Below, in pieces: positions 9,801 through 19,806 of a stretch of DNA of 37,411 bases. The notes below the pieces were generated by a model that did not search any database, was not told the DNA's origin, and was given only the letters and a program-made list of their open reading frames with translations. This DNA is from Smittium culicis (taxonomy: Eukaryota > Kickxellomycota > Harpellomycetes > Harpellales > Legeriomycetaceae), in NCBI GenBank assembly GCA_001970855.1, contig LSSN01001269.1, forward strand, positions 1-37,411, read 5' to 3'. Made by a program: the position numbers and the translations under genes. Every line of letters begins with the position of its first letter. The stretch's first letter is position 1.

Positions 9801-11364
9801 ATGAGATATAAAAACAATAAATTCGACTGGTTTATAATAATGTTTATTTGTGTATTATTCAAAACTCGATATATTCCCCCATTTTGGAAGGAAATTGTGC
9901 TTTTTATATAGCTCATTTCTTCACTAATGATAATAATAATAAACAATAGTATTTTTTCTTGTAGTGATAAAATAAAGTATTAGAATAGAAAGGTTTGTAG
10001 AATTTTTCGAGTAAAAAGAAAGAAAAAATATAGATGTGAAATAAATAATAATAAACTTGGCGAATCATCAAAATTCACAAAGAGAGGATAGGATTTCCTA
10101 TAAAAACTCACAACAGTATTAAAACTCTTTGTAATAAAACTAGGTTAATCATCTCTTTGATTATAATGATGGTTCTTTGATTAGATGCTTTCTTTGTTCT
10201 ATCGCTTTGCTAATCTCCGCTACGACATATATCTATCATTATATTTTTTAATCTGTTATCATACTGTTACAACTAAAAGCTATGAAAATTTTATAAAAAG
10301 ATGATAATTTGGAAATATGGAAAAAAATAAAATCATATGAGTAGAATTTTCGGTTTTTTTTTTTTTTTTTTGGAAAATCAATAAAGTCTAATTGCAAAAA
10401 AGTGTTAAAAAAATCAATGATTTGAGATTTTTATAATTTTTTTGTTTATTTTTCCCTAATAATAATCGTCAGTAGGCTAATAATAAAAAATTTGGAGAAA
10501 TCTGCTATTTAGATACTTAATATGAAAAACTATATTGTAAATTAGGCTAAAGAAGAAACAAATTTATAAATAAATAGGAAATGAGAAAATTATTTTTTGC
10601 ATCCGAAGCAATTTGTTACATATTTATCAATTTGTTACATATGCCAAAAAAAAAAATTTTTTTTTTCCAAATACATTTAGCTTTGAAAGAAAGAGAAAAT
10701 GTTAGTTTATAACAAAATTACCTTTGGTAATTATAATTAAATTAAATTGAAATTTAAGATAGCTTATTTACATAATATTTTAATAAAAATAATTTCAATT
10801 TTTAGTTAGAAAATAAAATATAAATGCATAATTCATGATTTATTGAGTTAATAATTGATTTTCTTAAATAAAATAATATCTTTGTAACATCAAACTATTT
10901 TAATTAAAGAATTGCAATTTTTTCATTAAATATTTTATTACTTTAAATAAAAATTACGAAATTTTTAATTTAAATTATAATTCATAACCTATTTGATGTC
11001 TATTGTATTTTAAGCTAAAAAAGAATATGACTACATATGTAAATATAACTAAAGGAATTTTCCACAACCGTTCGTATAAACATACTAACAAAATTGATTT
11101 AATATATAAAAATTATGAATTTTAATAAAACTCATCTTTATTTTTTGATAATATTATCATCACTACTTTATTTAGTGTCATAGATTGTACAATTCTGAGT
11201 TTAATAAAATATTTTTTATATAAATATATCAATAAATATACATATCATATAATAAAGGCTATTACCATAAAAAAATATACAAATGCTTACAATTTTAAAA
11301 ATTATAAATACAAGTTTTATTGGACATTACTTGCCTTTCACAGAATCAAATCAAAAATTATTAA
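6813..11364. other. AT-rich gene desert
   Basis: About 4.5 kb with composition near 80-85% A+T by eye and no supportable gene. It contains small low-complexity tracts: (TTATT)4 at 7741-7760, a homopolymer T run near 10358, a 15-bp direct repeat with 19-bp period at 10609-10642, and a perfect hairpin at 9716-9734 listed separately. Confidence 0.6.
9716..9734. repeat. perfect 8-bp stem hairpin with 3-nt loop
   Basis: GGAGTATT, loop CCC, then AATACTCC: a perfect inverted repeat that stands out in the surrounding desert. No T-tract follows and no gene is adjacent, so there is no terminator argument. Confidence 0.6.
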
Positions 11365-11490
11365 GAAAAAATAGGGTTATTCGATCTTTGGGATAAAGAA
11401 AATAAACATATATTTTTCTCAATAGCAAAAAAAGTCGAAGTGGTAATTGGCGATGTTTACATAAATTTAAAGTGCATATTACTGCTTTAA
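11365..11490 (+). pseudogene. short coding remnant, possibly retropepsin-like
   Basis: A 41-codon plus-strand frame (no ATG start) reads LWDKENKHIFFSIAKK and then VEVVIGDVYINLKCILLL before a stop. The alternating pattern ending VVIGDVYINLKC resembles the second half of retrotransposon aspartic proteases, but no DTGA-type active-site motif is visible upstream. Surroundings are pure desert. Best read as a transposon-derived scrap; the family is uncertain. Confidence 0.25.
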
Positions 11491-12199
11491 AAATTTTTGA
11501 CAAGTTTTAATTAAAATTTTAGCTGAATAACATTAGATAAAATGGATTAAAGCTAATTGAAATTAAACTATATGGCCTTGAATTTGTATTACGATGGAAT
11601 AAATTCTATAATCCAGCTCGTGTTAGATTTATTTAAGCCATGCTAACTGTTTTTATTTTTGCAAATTTTTTTTGAGAAACCGCAGAATACGTTTTATCGA
11701 ATCTATGGCTGTGTTTTGTGAAAGGAAATAAATTAGATTGTTGTATACTGAAAAACTAATTCTTAAATATCTTTAAATTAAGCTTTGGGTTAATATCATT
11801 TAAAAGTGAAAAATTCTTGTGTCGTTATCTCAGCTAATTTCTTACAATTATTTTAGTGGATCCGCATTTATTTATGTGAAATCATTTTACTATCAATATA
11901 TTTAGTTTTTATAGTTCCGAACCAACTTTTTCAGTCACACAGACTGGGATTTCATGATCAATGTTTAACTGTAGGAAAGATATATTCGATATTAATGTAA
12001 AAGCCGATTTTAGCACAGTAAACCTTCTTTTATCTGATTCAAATTCCAAGTTTTTTCCTCGTTTGAGTATATTACGATTTTCAAATCTGAATTAAGCCAT
12101 GATGGCCAATATGGAATCAAAATTTATCTTTGTCAAATATATGGGCAAAAAAATAAGTTTATTTGCGTCAACATTACATTTAAATCATTCCTTTATTAA
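11491..12199. other. AT-rich intergenic DNA, no gene seen
   Basis: About 700 bp without a supportable gene. GC is slightly raised near 11680-11720 and 12000-12200. A short ATG-led frame begins at 12099 but runs into the MITE at 12200 and is not credible as a gene. Confidence 0.5.
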
Positions 12200-12384
12200 G
12201 CGTTTCGCGCCCAAAACTCCTAAAAAAAGAAGTTATTGGCTATTAAATGATTTTAAGCAAATTTATCATCAATTTTTATAATAAATTTAAGTCAGTATAT
12301 GAATAAATCTCTGAATTAGAGTATTTTTTGAATATATTTGAGTATGTTTGTCAGACCAAAAACAGTCTATCGTCCGTGAAAGGG
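12200..12384 (-). mobile_element. piggyBac-type MITE copy, 185 bp, inverted
   Basis: Starts GCGTTTCGCGCCCAAAAC just after TTAA (12196-12199), matching the inverted family end CCCTTTCC-GTCCAACAC. It ends with AAACAGTCTATCGTCCGTGA then AAGGG, the reverse complement of CCCTTTCACGG-CGATAGACTGTTT. The right flank is ATAA, a one-base variant of TTAA. Size and end order match the other copies. The ORF starting at 12099 runs into this element. Confidence 0.65.
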
Positions 12385-12703
12385 ATAATAAATATCCTTT
12401 TGTAGCTAAAATAGAGTCTAATATAAATTTTTTATATGAATATATTGCCGAAAGTATAATATATTAGCCAATAATTCAACGAGAATACCAAAATGACACG
12501 AGTAAGAATTTAATTTCGAAAGAGTCAGTTACTGTGGCCGAATTTTTCTGTTCTTATTAGTATATGCTCACAGGGCTCATGTTAATATTAAAGGCTGGTT
12601 TCGTTTAAGATTGATTGATATTTATTAAAAAAAATAAAGAGTGTAAAAATTGATATAAAAGACTTATTTAATTATGAAAACTGATGTTTTTATTAATATC
12701 AAG

Positions 12704-12900
12704 TTGACCAAAAAAAGTAAATTTCTTGTATGAAATACTAAATTCGTCTGATTAGCCTTGCTTTCATTTTTCCTTTGACTTTTCCTATTCTTTGATGATT
12801 TTTCTTTTATTCTCGGGTTGCTGTTTTTATACTTTTCTGGTTTTGTGTCGAGTTATGTGACGTGAATTTTGTAATTGTTAATATTATAATTTTCTCTCAT
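12704..12900. repeat. dispersed repeat, second copy (pair with 6259-6460)
   Basis: TTGACCAAAAAAAGTAAATT, then ACTAAATTCGTC-GATTAGCCTT, TTTGATGATTTTTC and TTTTGTGTCGAGTTATGTG follow the same order as at 6259-6460. Boundaries are approximate. Confidence 0.45.
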
Positions 12901-12974
12901 TAAAATTTCGAATTTAGTTTGGCATCATTCGTTAGTGTGTTTCATTAAAATGTCGAATATAGTTTGGTGTCATT
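12898..12974. repeat. 32-bp direct repeat, two units 45 bp apart
   Basis: 12898-12929 and 12943-12974 share CATTAAAAT-TCGAAT-TAGTTTGG--TCATT, 32 bp with four mismatches. Confidence 0.7.
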
Positions 12975-15900
12975 AATCATTAGATCTACAAAAATTATTT
13001 TCAGAAAATAAAAGAAACAAAAGTATATAATTAGAGTACAAAGAGTATTCTTTGACTGGCTATACACTTTCTCATATATATCGGGATTTTTACACATCCT
13101 CATTTATAGTTAATTTAATTTTTTGTATTTTATTAATCGCCATAAACTGTTTGAGAAATTATTAAATTTGAAGTTGCAGAAGGTAAAAGTTATAATCTGT
13201 AAATTTCGAGCATTAAAAAAGTTGATTAAACCAAATAAAGATAAATATATATTTTAATAAAAAAAGAGTAAATACAGTCAGTAAAAACAACCAAATAACC
13301 TAACTATCTATTTGTAAAGCCATTAAATAGCCCCTGATACTCTATTAATTTAAATCATATCGCATTAAAAATTTAAAAAATTTACAAAAATTTCTAGCAG
13401 TCATTTTAGTGAAGTAATCTTTGATACTAAGAATAAAAAAATGAATTTTGAATTTTGTTGATATTCTCTTTGCACCAATCCAGAATTTTAATTAGCTGAT
13501 AAGTATATTGAAAACATTCTATTTGGCTCCATTGTATTATTTTGTTATAAATAAATATTTTGAATTCCTGCATCAGTTACTTCTTTCTAACTTTTCTAAA
13601 AAAATTTTAGATAAATTATATTGTATATTTCTTCATATCAATCACTATAATATAAATAGCTTTTAATAGTTTTATGGCGCATAAATAAATCATAAAAATT
13701 AGAAAATGTTTTGTTGCGGATATTATAAATGTGAATACTATTTCGGCAAGGTTTTATTGGATATTTTTTAGCTAACTTTTATTTTATTTGAAAAAGTATT
13801 TTAATTACAATATTTGAATTTTTTGAGGGCTAAATAATAATTTATGATTTATTTAATTAGTAAGAATATAATCAATCATTTAGTATTAAGTTTTAAAATC
13901 GTTTTGAACCATATTATGACATTAAATTTTTTACTTTCTATTTACCGTGTATTTTGATAATTTAACTAATTTATACCATATACAATATAAAAAAATTGTT
14001 TTTTTCAAACACATCTCTTTTTATAATATTTTAATGTAAAAATATTCAATGTCTTGTAAATAATTTCCCCCTTATAAAATATAGTTGTAAAGTTTTCAGT
14101 TTTTTTTTTTTCGATACTAAAAATAAAAAATTCGGTTTAATCTTTGATGAGAAAATCAATAAAATTCAATTATATTTCACAAAAACCTGCTAATAATAAT
14201 TTGATATATATATCAAGTTTCAAACACTAGTACATTTTAAGAAATTTTAATTTTGTCAAATTCCTGGATTCCACTCCACCCCCTCCGAAAAAAAATTTTA
14301 TAATCCTGATTAATTCAGTATGAGTATCTAAAATATTTGGTGTATATTATTTAATGTATTGTTAAGAAATTATTATTACGACAGTATTATAATTAATTTT
14401 TTATAAAATAAAGCAGCTATTTATGGCATTTTACTAATTTTTTATAATAAATACTAGGTAGCAGACACAAAAAATACAATTTTTTAAAATATAACGAATG
14501 TATACCATAATTCAAATTAGTTTTCAATTTTTTTTTGTTTTCAAGGGACCTTCGGTAAGCCAAATTATGTTTAGCAAAAATAAATGAAAATGAAAATTTT
14601 GAAAAAATTATGAGAATTTTCACATAGTAAAACGATCAATAAAATCAAAAATAATGATGTTGATATTTTAAGTTATTTATTTGTTTTTTTTATACAGAAA
14701 AACAAGATATTTTTTGAGTTTTGCCTTTACTGTACATAGTTTTTTTATATTCCTGAGATTATATTTGATACACACGTTTAAATTGATAGTAATAGTTAAA
14801 TACGAAATTGATAGCTTATTACTTTATAATTTAATCTTAAAGATTTTTGGAGTAATCAAAAAGGTATAAATTCACTCTTATCAAAATAAAAAAAATTAAA
14901 AAACTTTTTTTTATTAAATATTCTAATATATTTTGTAGTTCAATAGGCTTATAAAAAAAGTAGTAATGGAATAGAGAATGTTTTGTAACCTTATATTAAT
15001 AATTGTAATAATGTAGCTAAATGTAAAGAATGAACCTTGCATATTAATATTAATATTAATATTAAAGCGAAGAAATATGTTTGTATAAAAAACTTTGTGG
15101 AGTTGATTTTGTATATAGTAGTATTAACAAATAAATCCTTTTTAAGTAAGAATTATCATAACTTTCTTAATGAATTATATTATTCTTTTCATCAGTGTAT
15201 ATTTATGAAATTTTTAAATGTTTGTAACTATGCATTCTAAATTAAATAAAAATTAAAAGCTTTGTAATGGATTTAAATATAATAAGCGTGTATTTCTGGA
15301 TGCAGATTTAAAGGCGTATAGTATGTCTGAGATATTCCTTTCATGTTCATACTATTCGCTTTCGATTTTTTTTAGACTGATGTCAAGATTTATCCTATTG
15401 AAAAAATGATAAAATCATGGTTCTAAACTTGCATATTCCAGTTTGATGGCTATAAACGATTTGAGAATTGATAAAAGATTTAATATAGACATTGTTTTTT
15501 AATCTAATAGAGAAATTAAAATAAATAACTTGCATCGGCTTTAATAAGTAATAAAAAAAACTTTAATGAATTTAATTTTTAATATTGATTAAAATACATT
15601 ATTTTTTCATGATAATGAAACTGATTATAAATTACTGGCTTTTTAATTCATTCTTTAAGAGGATTTAAATATTTTTGGTCAAGTAAGCTATGTAATATAA
15701 TTGCTTAATTTAGTCAAGTTAAAGGTAGCCAGTTAAATATTTTACTGTAGAGCATTCAAGTTTATTGAAATAAAAAAAATAATCAAACATTGATCAAGAG
15801 ACATATTTAGCTACCAAAAACAAGGCGCACAAAAAAATCGGATAAAACTACTATATTTTCAATATACATGATCATTAATCATCGATATATATTATTACGC

Positions 15901-16380
15901 TTATGTTTCAATATATTTTTGATAAATGATAAACGTATTATATAAAAAAAAAGTAAGGGGTAAATACTAATTAAAAAACTATAAATTATTTTCAGTCGAA
16001 AATAATTAAAAAGATGGCTAATGAAAAAAATTACTGCCAAGAGTAGCATTTCTTATTTGAGAATTCTTTATTTCTTCTACATTGTAAAATTAAAATTAAT
16101 CATAAATTTATTGAAACCAGCGGAAAATGTACAAAAATAAAATGTAAATAAGCAAGTGAATAGTATAATAATTTGAAGTTATTAGATTTGTTTAGTGTTA
16201 TATACAAGTAAATGCAGTGAATTGAAAAGAAAATGCCAAAAATTTCATATAAGTTAGAGAATTTAATCGCTAGCTCTTTCATAGATGATTGAATTTTAAT
16301 TTTTTTTTTATGGGAAAACAAAGCAAACAGTTAAAAAGAGGTGTTTTTAATTTAAATTTAATGGTGGATAATTGATTTAC
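12975..16380. other. AT-rich gene desert
   Basis: About 3.4 kb with no supportable gene. Longer open frames here (for example 14417-14623, 14681-14869, 15037-15240, 16100-16321) consist almost entirely of Phe, Ile, Leu, Lys, Asn and Tyr, as expected of random AT-rich DNA; several start only at TTG or lack any conserved segment. A hexanucleotide microsatellite lies at 15041-15064. Confidence 0.6.
15041..15064. repeat. microsatellite (ATATTA)4
   Basis: Four perfect tandem copies of ATATTA. Confidence 0.9.
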
Positions 16381-16605
16381 AAGTTTTGAATCAGGCACGA
16401 GGTAAGTCTTATTGCTAAAAACGCCTTGAATGGAAAATATTAAAAGTAATAGTTTAGAAACAGGTGTAATTAGAGGCGTTTTATGTATGACAAAAAGGCG
16501 ATGATGGTGGTAATTTTATATTGTGGACAATTTATTTGATGATATAGCTAAGGCGAAAATGTTATAATTCAGAACGATTTTTAGTTTAGATCACCAGGGG
16601 CAGGT

Positions 16606-16618
16606 GGGGGGGGGGGGG
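16606..16618. repeat. poly-G tract, 13 bases
   Basis: An uninterrupted run of 13 G in an otherwise AT-dominated sequence. The exact length may be affected by sequencing. Confidence 0.8.
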
Positions 16619-16946
16619 TAATAGGGTTAAATATTATAATTAGCATAAATGGGAGAAATGAACATTTTTTTAATATGATTGAGTTATAAAGGGGCGTTTT
16701 ATAGTTAGGTTACCTCATGTTGAATGATATAAGGTAATCATTGTTAGCATTTTTTTCGTCATTTTAGTACATAATAGTTATTGAGTTATAGCAATTCAAA
16801 TGTTCATGAGAGCAATCGGTGCTTGGCAGTGATCCAGGGCTGAGACTAAAAAGTAAATATTATTAGATATTTTCTAGAGAAAAGGTAAGTTAGTGGATAA
16901 AGAGTATATTTTTCATTCAGTTTTATTATTAATCAAGATAGTTAGA

Positions 16947-16966
16947 TGGTTGGTTGGTTGGTTGGT
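16947..16966. repeat. microsatellite (TGGT)5
   Basis: Five tandem TGGT units. Confidence 0.9.
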
Positions 16967-17089
16967 TAGGCTATTATAAGTATCGTTGGCTTTAGTAAAT
17001 AGCAAACTTGTTTTTTATTGGAGGAGCGATTGTAGTTTATGTACAAGATGATTAGCTAATTCAGGAATATGAGAAAGTTAGTTGGTAAT

Positions 17090-17580
17090 AAATATTAGAA
17101 CTCTTGGCGTCAAGACGCAATAGAATTCTATGCGAAACAAGTAAAGCCAAAATGACGATTCGCGGAGTTAAGTCGCAAGACAATTTGACCGGCTCATTAT
17201 TGATGCAGTTCCATAAAAAGTGTATGATACGCATAGTTAAGTTGTCAGGCCGAATAGAGAGCTCAGGTTCTTTCGGGGGGATTCTGGGAGCGAATAATTG
17301 GGGTTTGAGGGAAAAGACGTAAGCTTCACACGCACCAAAACATGCCTTTTTCTATTGCTTTGATTCGCTTGTACGCTTTAATACATTTTCAGCTGGTTGT
17401 AAAATTATTCGCAGTTTAAAGCGGGAAATGAGCTAATTCCGACAGCTCATAGGCAATAGAATCAGAAAGCTATCAGAGGAAATAAAAGTTGAGCGGACTA
17501 AAATTCAGGTTTGATTCGTGCTGAAAGTTCTGCGGAATTCAAGTTATTGGGCTTAAATAGGCGCCACAAGAGCCTCCCCA
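17090..17580. other. GC-richer island of unknown nature
   Basis: About 490 bp with clearly higher GC than either side. One plus-strand frame (17104-17322, TTG-initiated) reads as plausible protein in parts (MTIRGVKSQDNLTGS; KLSGRIESSGSFGGILGANN) but lacks an ATG at its start and any domain I recognise. It ends near an intron-like donor (GTAAGC, about 17320) with a CAG acceptor-like site near 17391. Small inverted repeats occur (GCGTC-AA-GACGC near 17109; TTCAG...CTGAA near 17503). It may be a non-coding RNA, an exon of an undetected gene, or a transposon fragment; I cannot decide between them. Confidence 0.3.
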
Positions 17581-18162
17581 ACAATTTTTTTCAGTAACTT
17601 TTAATAAATTCAATTAATTTTATTTTATAAAATAAAATTTCCAGCTCTTATAAAATTAGCCGATTATACTTTTGCACACTTAGACCTTTACCCAAAAATA
17701 CAATTTATAGTTTAGCCGGTTTTTAAGCTTGCATCGTTTACAAACCTTCTCTTCCATATATACCCTGGGGATTATCTTTTACAGCCTTGGATACTTATAT
17801 TATACACCTCCATAATCAATACTGTGCTTATACATTTTGTCTCTTTTATACCTGTTTCGTGTTTTAATTCGCTCTTTAGGCACATCTAAAAGATTTTCTT
17901 CACATTACTGGAGATATATACTCACACCCATTGTTTCCTTATTTACTGCTCTGTCTTCTACTCGCTACTTATACTGATAAGCTGTAAATTCCAACGACCG
18001 CTACTATAATTATATTTTTTCTTTCTGCTTTCAGCTTCCCCCCTTTTTTCATTTATTCTCTCATCAATAACATATTTTCATATACTCATTTAATCTCACA
18101 CACTATTTATTTCAACACATTCTAAATTTATTCATACTTTGCTCATTCTCTTTACTCCAACA
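17581..18162 (+). promoter_or_regulatory. upstream region of the PLC-like gene, pyrimidine-rich
   Basis: Strand composition switches to C+T rich on the coding strand from about 17870 to the start codon, the same trend seen before the peptidase gene (19560-19760). TATA-like words occur (for example near 17795), but no specific motif can be assigned. Confidence 0.35.
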
Positions 18163-19302
18163 ATGCTTTTCCAATTTATTTCTTCGCTTAAAAATGTATA
18201 CGTTTTAGCCGCATTATTAAATTCGCATCTAACTAGTTCTCAAAGCATTAAATGTAACGGCTATTCTGAGCTATGTAACAGACCATATAGTTCCATCGCG
18301 TTCCCAGCAACTCACAATTCCTTTGCATACGACACAAACAACATTGCCTCAAACCAAAATAAACCCATAACTGCTCAGCTGGACGATGGTGTCCGCGCTT
18401 TCATGCTCGATCTGCACAAACCATTGAGCGCATCTAGTCTACAAGCCGCTTTAAGCTCCAATAACAACAAAAGACAGCAAACCCTACCAGTCGCAAACAT
18501 CGAATTGTGTCACACCACTTGCTTGCTTCTCGATACTGGCTCTTTCGTTAAAACTCTCTCGCTTTTCAAAACTTATTTAGATGCAAACAAAAACGAAGTT
18601 ATCACTCTCATTCTCGAAAACTACGATAACTTTGCCTCCTCTGAAATATACTCGAACTTCCAGAACGCCGGTTTATCCGACTATTTGTTTAACCCAAACT
18701 CTTACTCAAACATCACCTCTAACGCTGTCTGGCCAACCCTAAATCAGATCATTTCTACTGGAAAAAGACTAATTGTGTTCTCTTCCACAACCAACGACGC
18801 TACTAATTACCCTCAAATAATCAACCAAAGCGCCTACATCTCCCAAACTAGCTTCGAAGTAGCCTCCTCTTTAACCAGCCCCCAGACTCCCCCCAATTTC
18901 TCCTGTATTATTACTCCCTCCCCCAAAAAATCTCTTGTTATTCTAAACCACTTTGTTTTTGTTAACAAGTTGATTGGTACTGTAACCTACGAAGTCCCAA
19001 ATGCCAACGCCTCCGCTTACGTCAATACTCTAGACTCTACTATTTCCCACTTTAATTTATGTAGCCCTTTGTCCATTTTCGCTAACTTCATCGCTTTTGA
19101 CTTTTATGACGTTGGCGATCTATTCAAAGCCGTAGCTTCAATCAATAATTTATCCTTCTCCCAGCAAACAACTAACACTTTCCCCCAATCGGTCTCCACA
19201 TCTAAATCTACCAACTCGACCCCTCCCCTTTCATTCACACCAAACTCCATCCTAAGCTTCTTCGCTTTGCTTCTCTCAGTACTATCAGTCCTAAACCTCT
19301 AG
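18163..19302 (+). CDS. secreted, probably GPI-anchored PI-PLC X-domain-like phosphodiesterase
   Basis: 379 residues from the ATG at 18163; the extra eight upstream codons begin with TTG and are not used. Residues 1-28 form a hydrophobic signal peptide. The mature protein starts with the CNGYSELCNR cysteine motif (31-40), then the catalytic-type FPATHNSFAYDTN (47-59, His51), QLDDGVRAFMLDLH (72-85) and ELCHTTC (114-120, second catalytic-type His117), followed by TYLDANKNEVITL (137-149). Near the end FIAFDFYDVGD (309-319) matches the region that supplies an Asp in PLC-like folds. A Ser/Thr/Asn-rich stretch (334-360) precedes a hydrophobic tail (362-379), the layout of a GPI-anchor signal. Domain order and length fit the fungal secreted PLC-like phosphodiesterase family. 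The substrate is unproven; lipid or GPI-anchor cleavage is inferred from the fold. No intron. GC and codon use are more balanced than in the flanks, as in the other genes. Confidence 0.85.
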   Translation: MLFQFISSLKNVYVLAALLNSHLTSSQSIKCNGYSELCNRPYSSIAFPATHNSFAYDTNNIASNQNKPITAQLDDGVRAFMLDLHKPLSASSLQAALSSNNNKRQQTLPVANIELCHTTCLLLDTGSFVKTLSLFKTYLDANKNEVITLILENYDNFASSEIYSNFQNAGLSDYLFNPNSYSNITSNAVWPTLNQIISTGKRLIVFSSTTNDATNYPQIINQSAYISQTSFEVASSLTSPQTPPNFSCIITPSPKKSLVILNHFVFVNKLIGTVTYEVPNANASAYVNTLDSTISHFNLCSPLSIFANFIAFDFYDVGDLFKAVASINNLSFSQQTTNTFPQSVSTSKSTNSTPPLSFTPNSILSFFALLLSVLSVLNL

Positions 19303-19806
19303 AATTTAACTTGCTATAATTTAAATTCAAAAAATTATTGTTTCTCTAAAAATTTCATTTAACAGTCTTAGCTCATATTTAATTATTATTTTTTTTCCTT
19401 GTTAGTTTTACACTATTCTTCTCAATAATATTTTAGACTGGCTATACTTACAACTTTAATTATACGAGTTCTTTATTATGCTTTGAATATTGCCACATTG
19501 TTCCACACTTAATCTTAATCCAAATTGTGTTTCAGCTATATTTTAAAAACACACATATTTTTTTTCATTGTTTTTTACCCCCTGTGAACAAAGTGCTTAT
19601 TTTATCTTTCCCCTCCTCTAACCCCTCCAATCTCCCCTTCCCCGCTTCTTTTAATTCCCATACCTACAAACCTTTTAGTTTAATTTTTTTCTGCATAAAG
19701 ACTTGTATTTTCTTTCCTAAAATAAAAGTTTGTAACCTCTCTCTCTTCAGTATTTTTATCTTTTTACACGCACATACAATCATTTCAATTAAAAATAATT
19801 TTAATA
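19303..19806 (+). promoter_or_regulatory. intergenic region between the PLC-like and M49 genes; upstream region of the latter
   Basis: 504 bp. The first 200 bp are AT-rich and should hold the 3' end of the PLC-like transcript. 19560-19760 is strongly C+T rich on the coding strand, matching the other upstream regions. The reading frame at 19527-19817 is a product of that pyrimidine tract and not a gene. Confidence 0.4.

Larger units (their letters stand above)
16381..17089. other. purine-rich, G-skewed stretch with low-complexity tracts
   Basis: The top strand is markedly G+A rich compared with the desert to the left. It holds repeated GGCGTTTTAT-like words (about 16475, 16692 and, inverted as AAAACGCC, about 16418), a 13-base G run (16606-16618) and (TGGT)5 at 16947-16966. 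A perfect GTAAGT donor-like word occurs near 16401, but I find no coherent exon beside it. It could be the promoter side of an undetected minus-strand gene or decayed transposon DNA. Confidence 0.4.

Noticed and set aside
12099..12281. 60-codon ATG-led frame
   Set aside because: Its second half lies inside the MITE at 12200-12384, and no family resemblance is seen in the first half.
16100..16321. 73-codon minus-strand frame as a small membrane protein
   Set aside because: Starts with TTG, and its Phe/Ile/Tyr/Leu richness is what random AT-rich DNA gives.
17500..17520. B-box-like GGTTTGATTC
   Set aside because: The flanking bases do not form a T stem, and no A box lies at the proper distance.
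18139..18162. Eight-codon N-terminal extension of the PLC-like protein
   Set aside because: It starts with TTG; the first ATG at 18163 gives a clean signal peptide.
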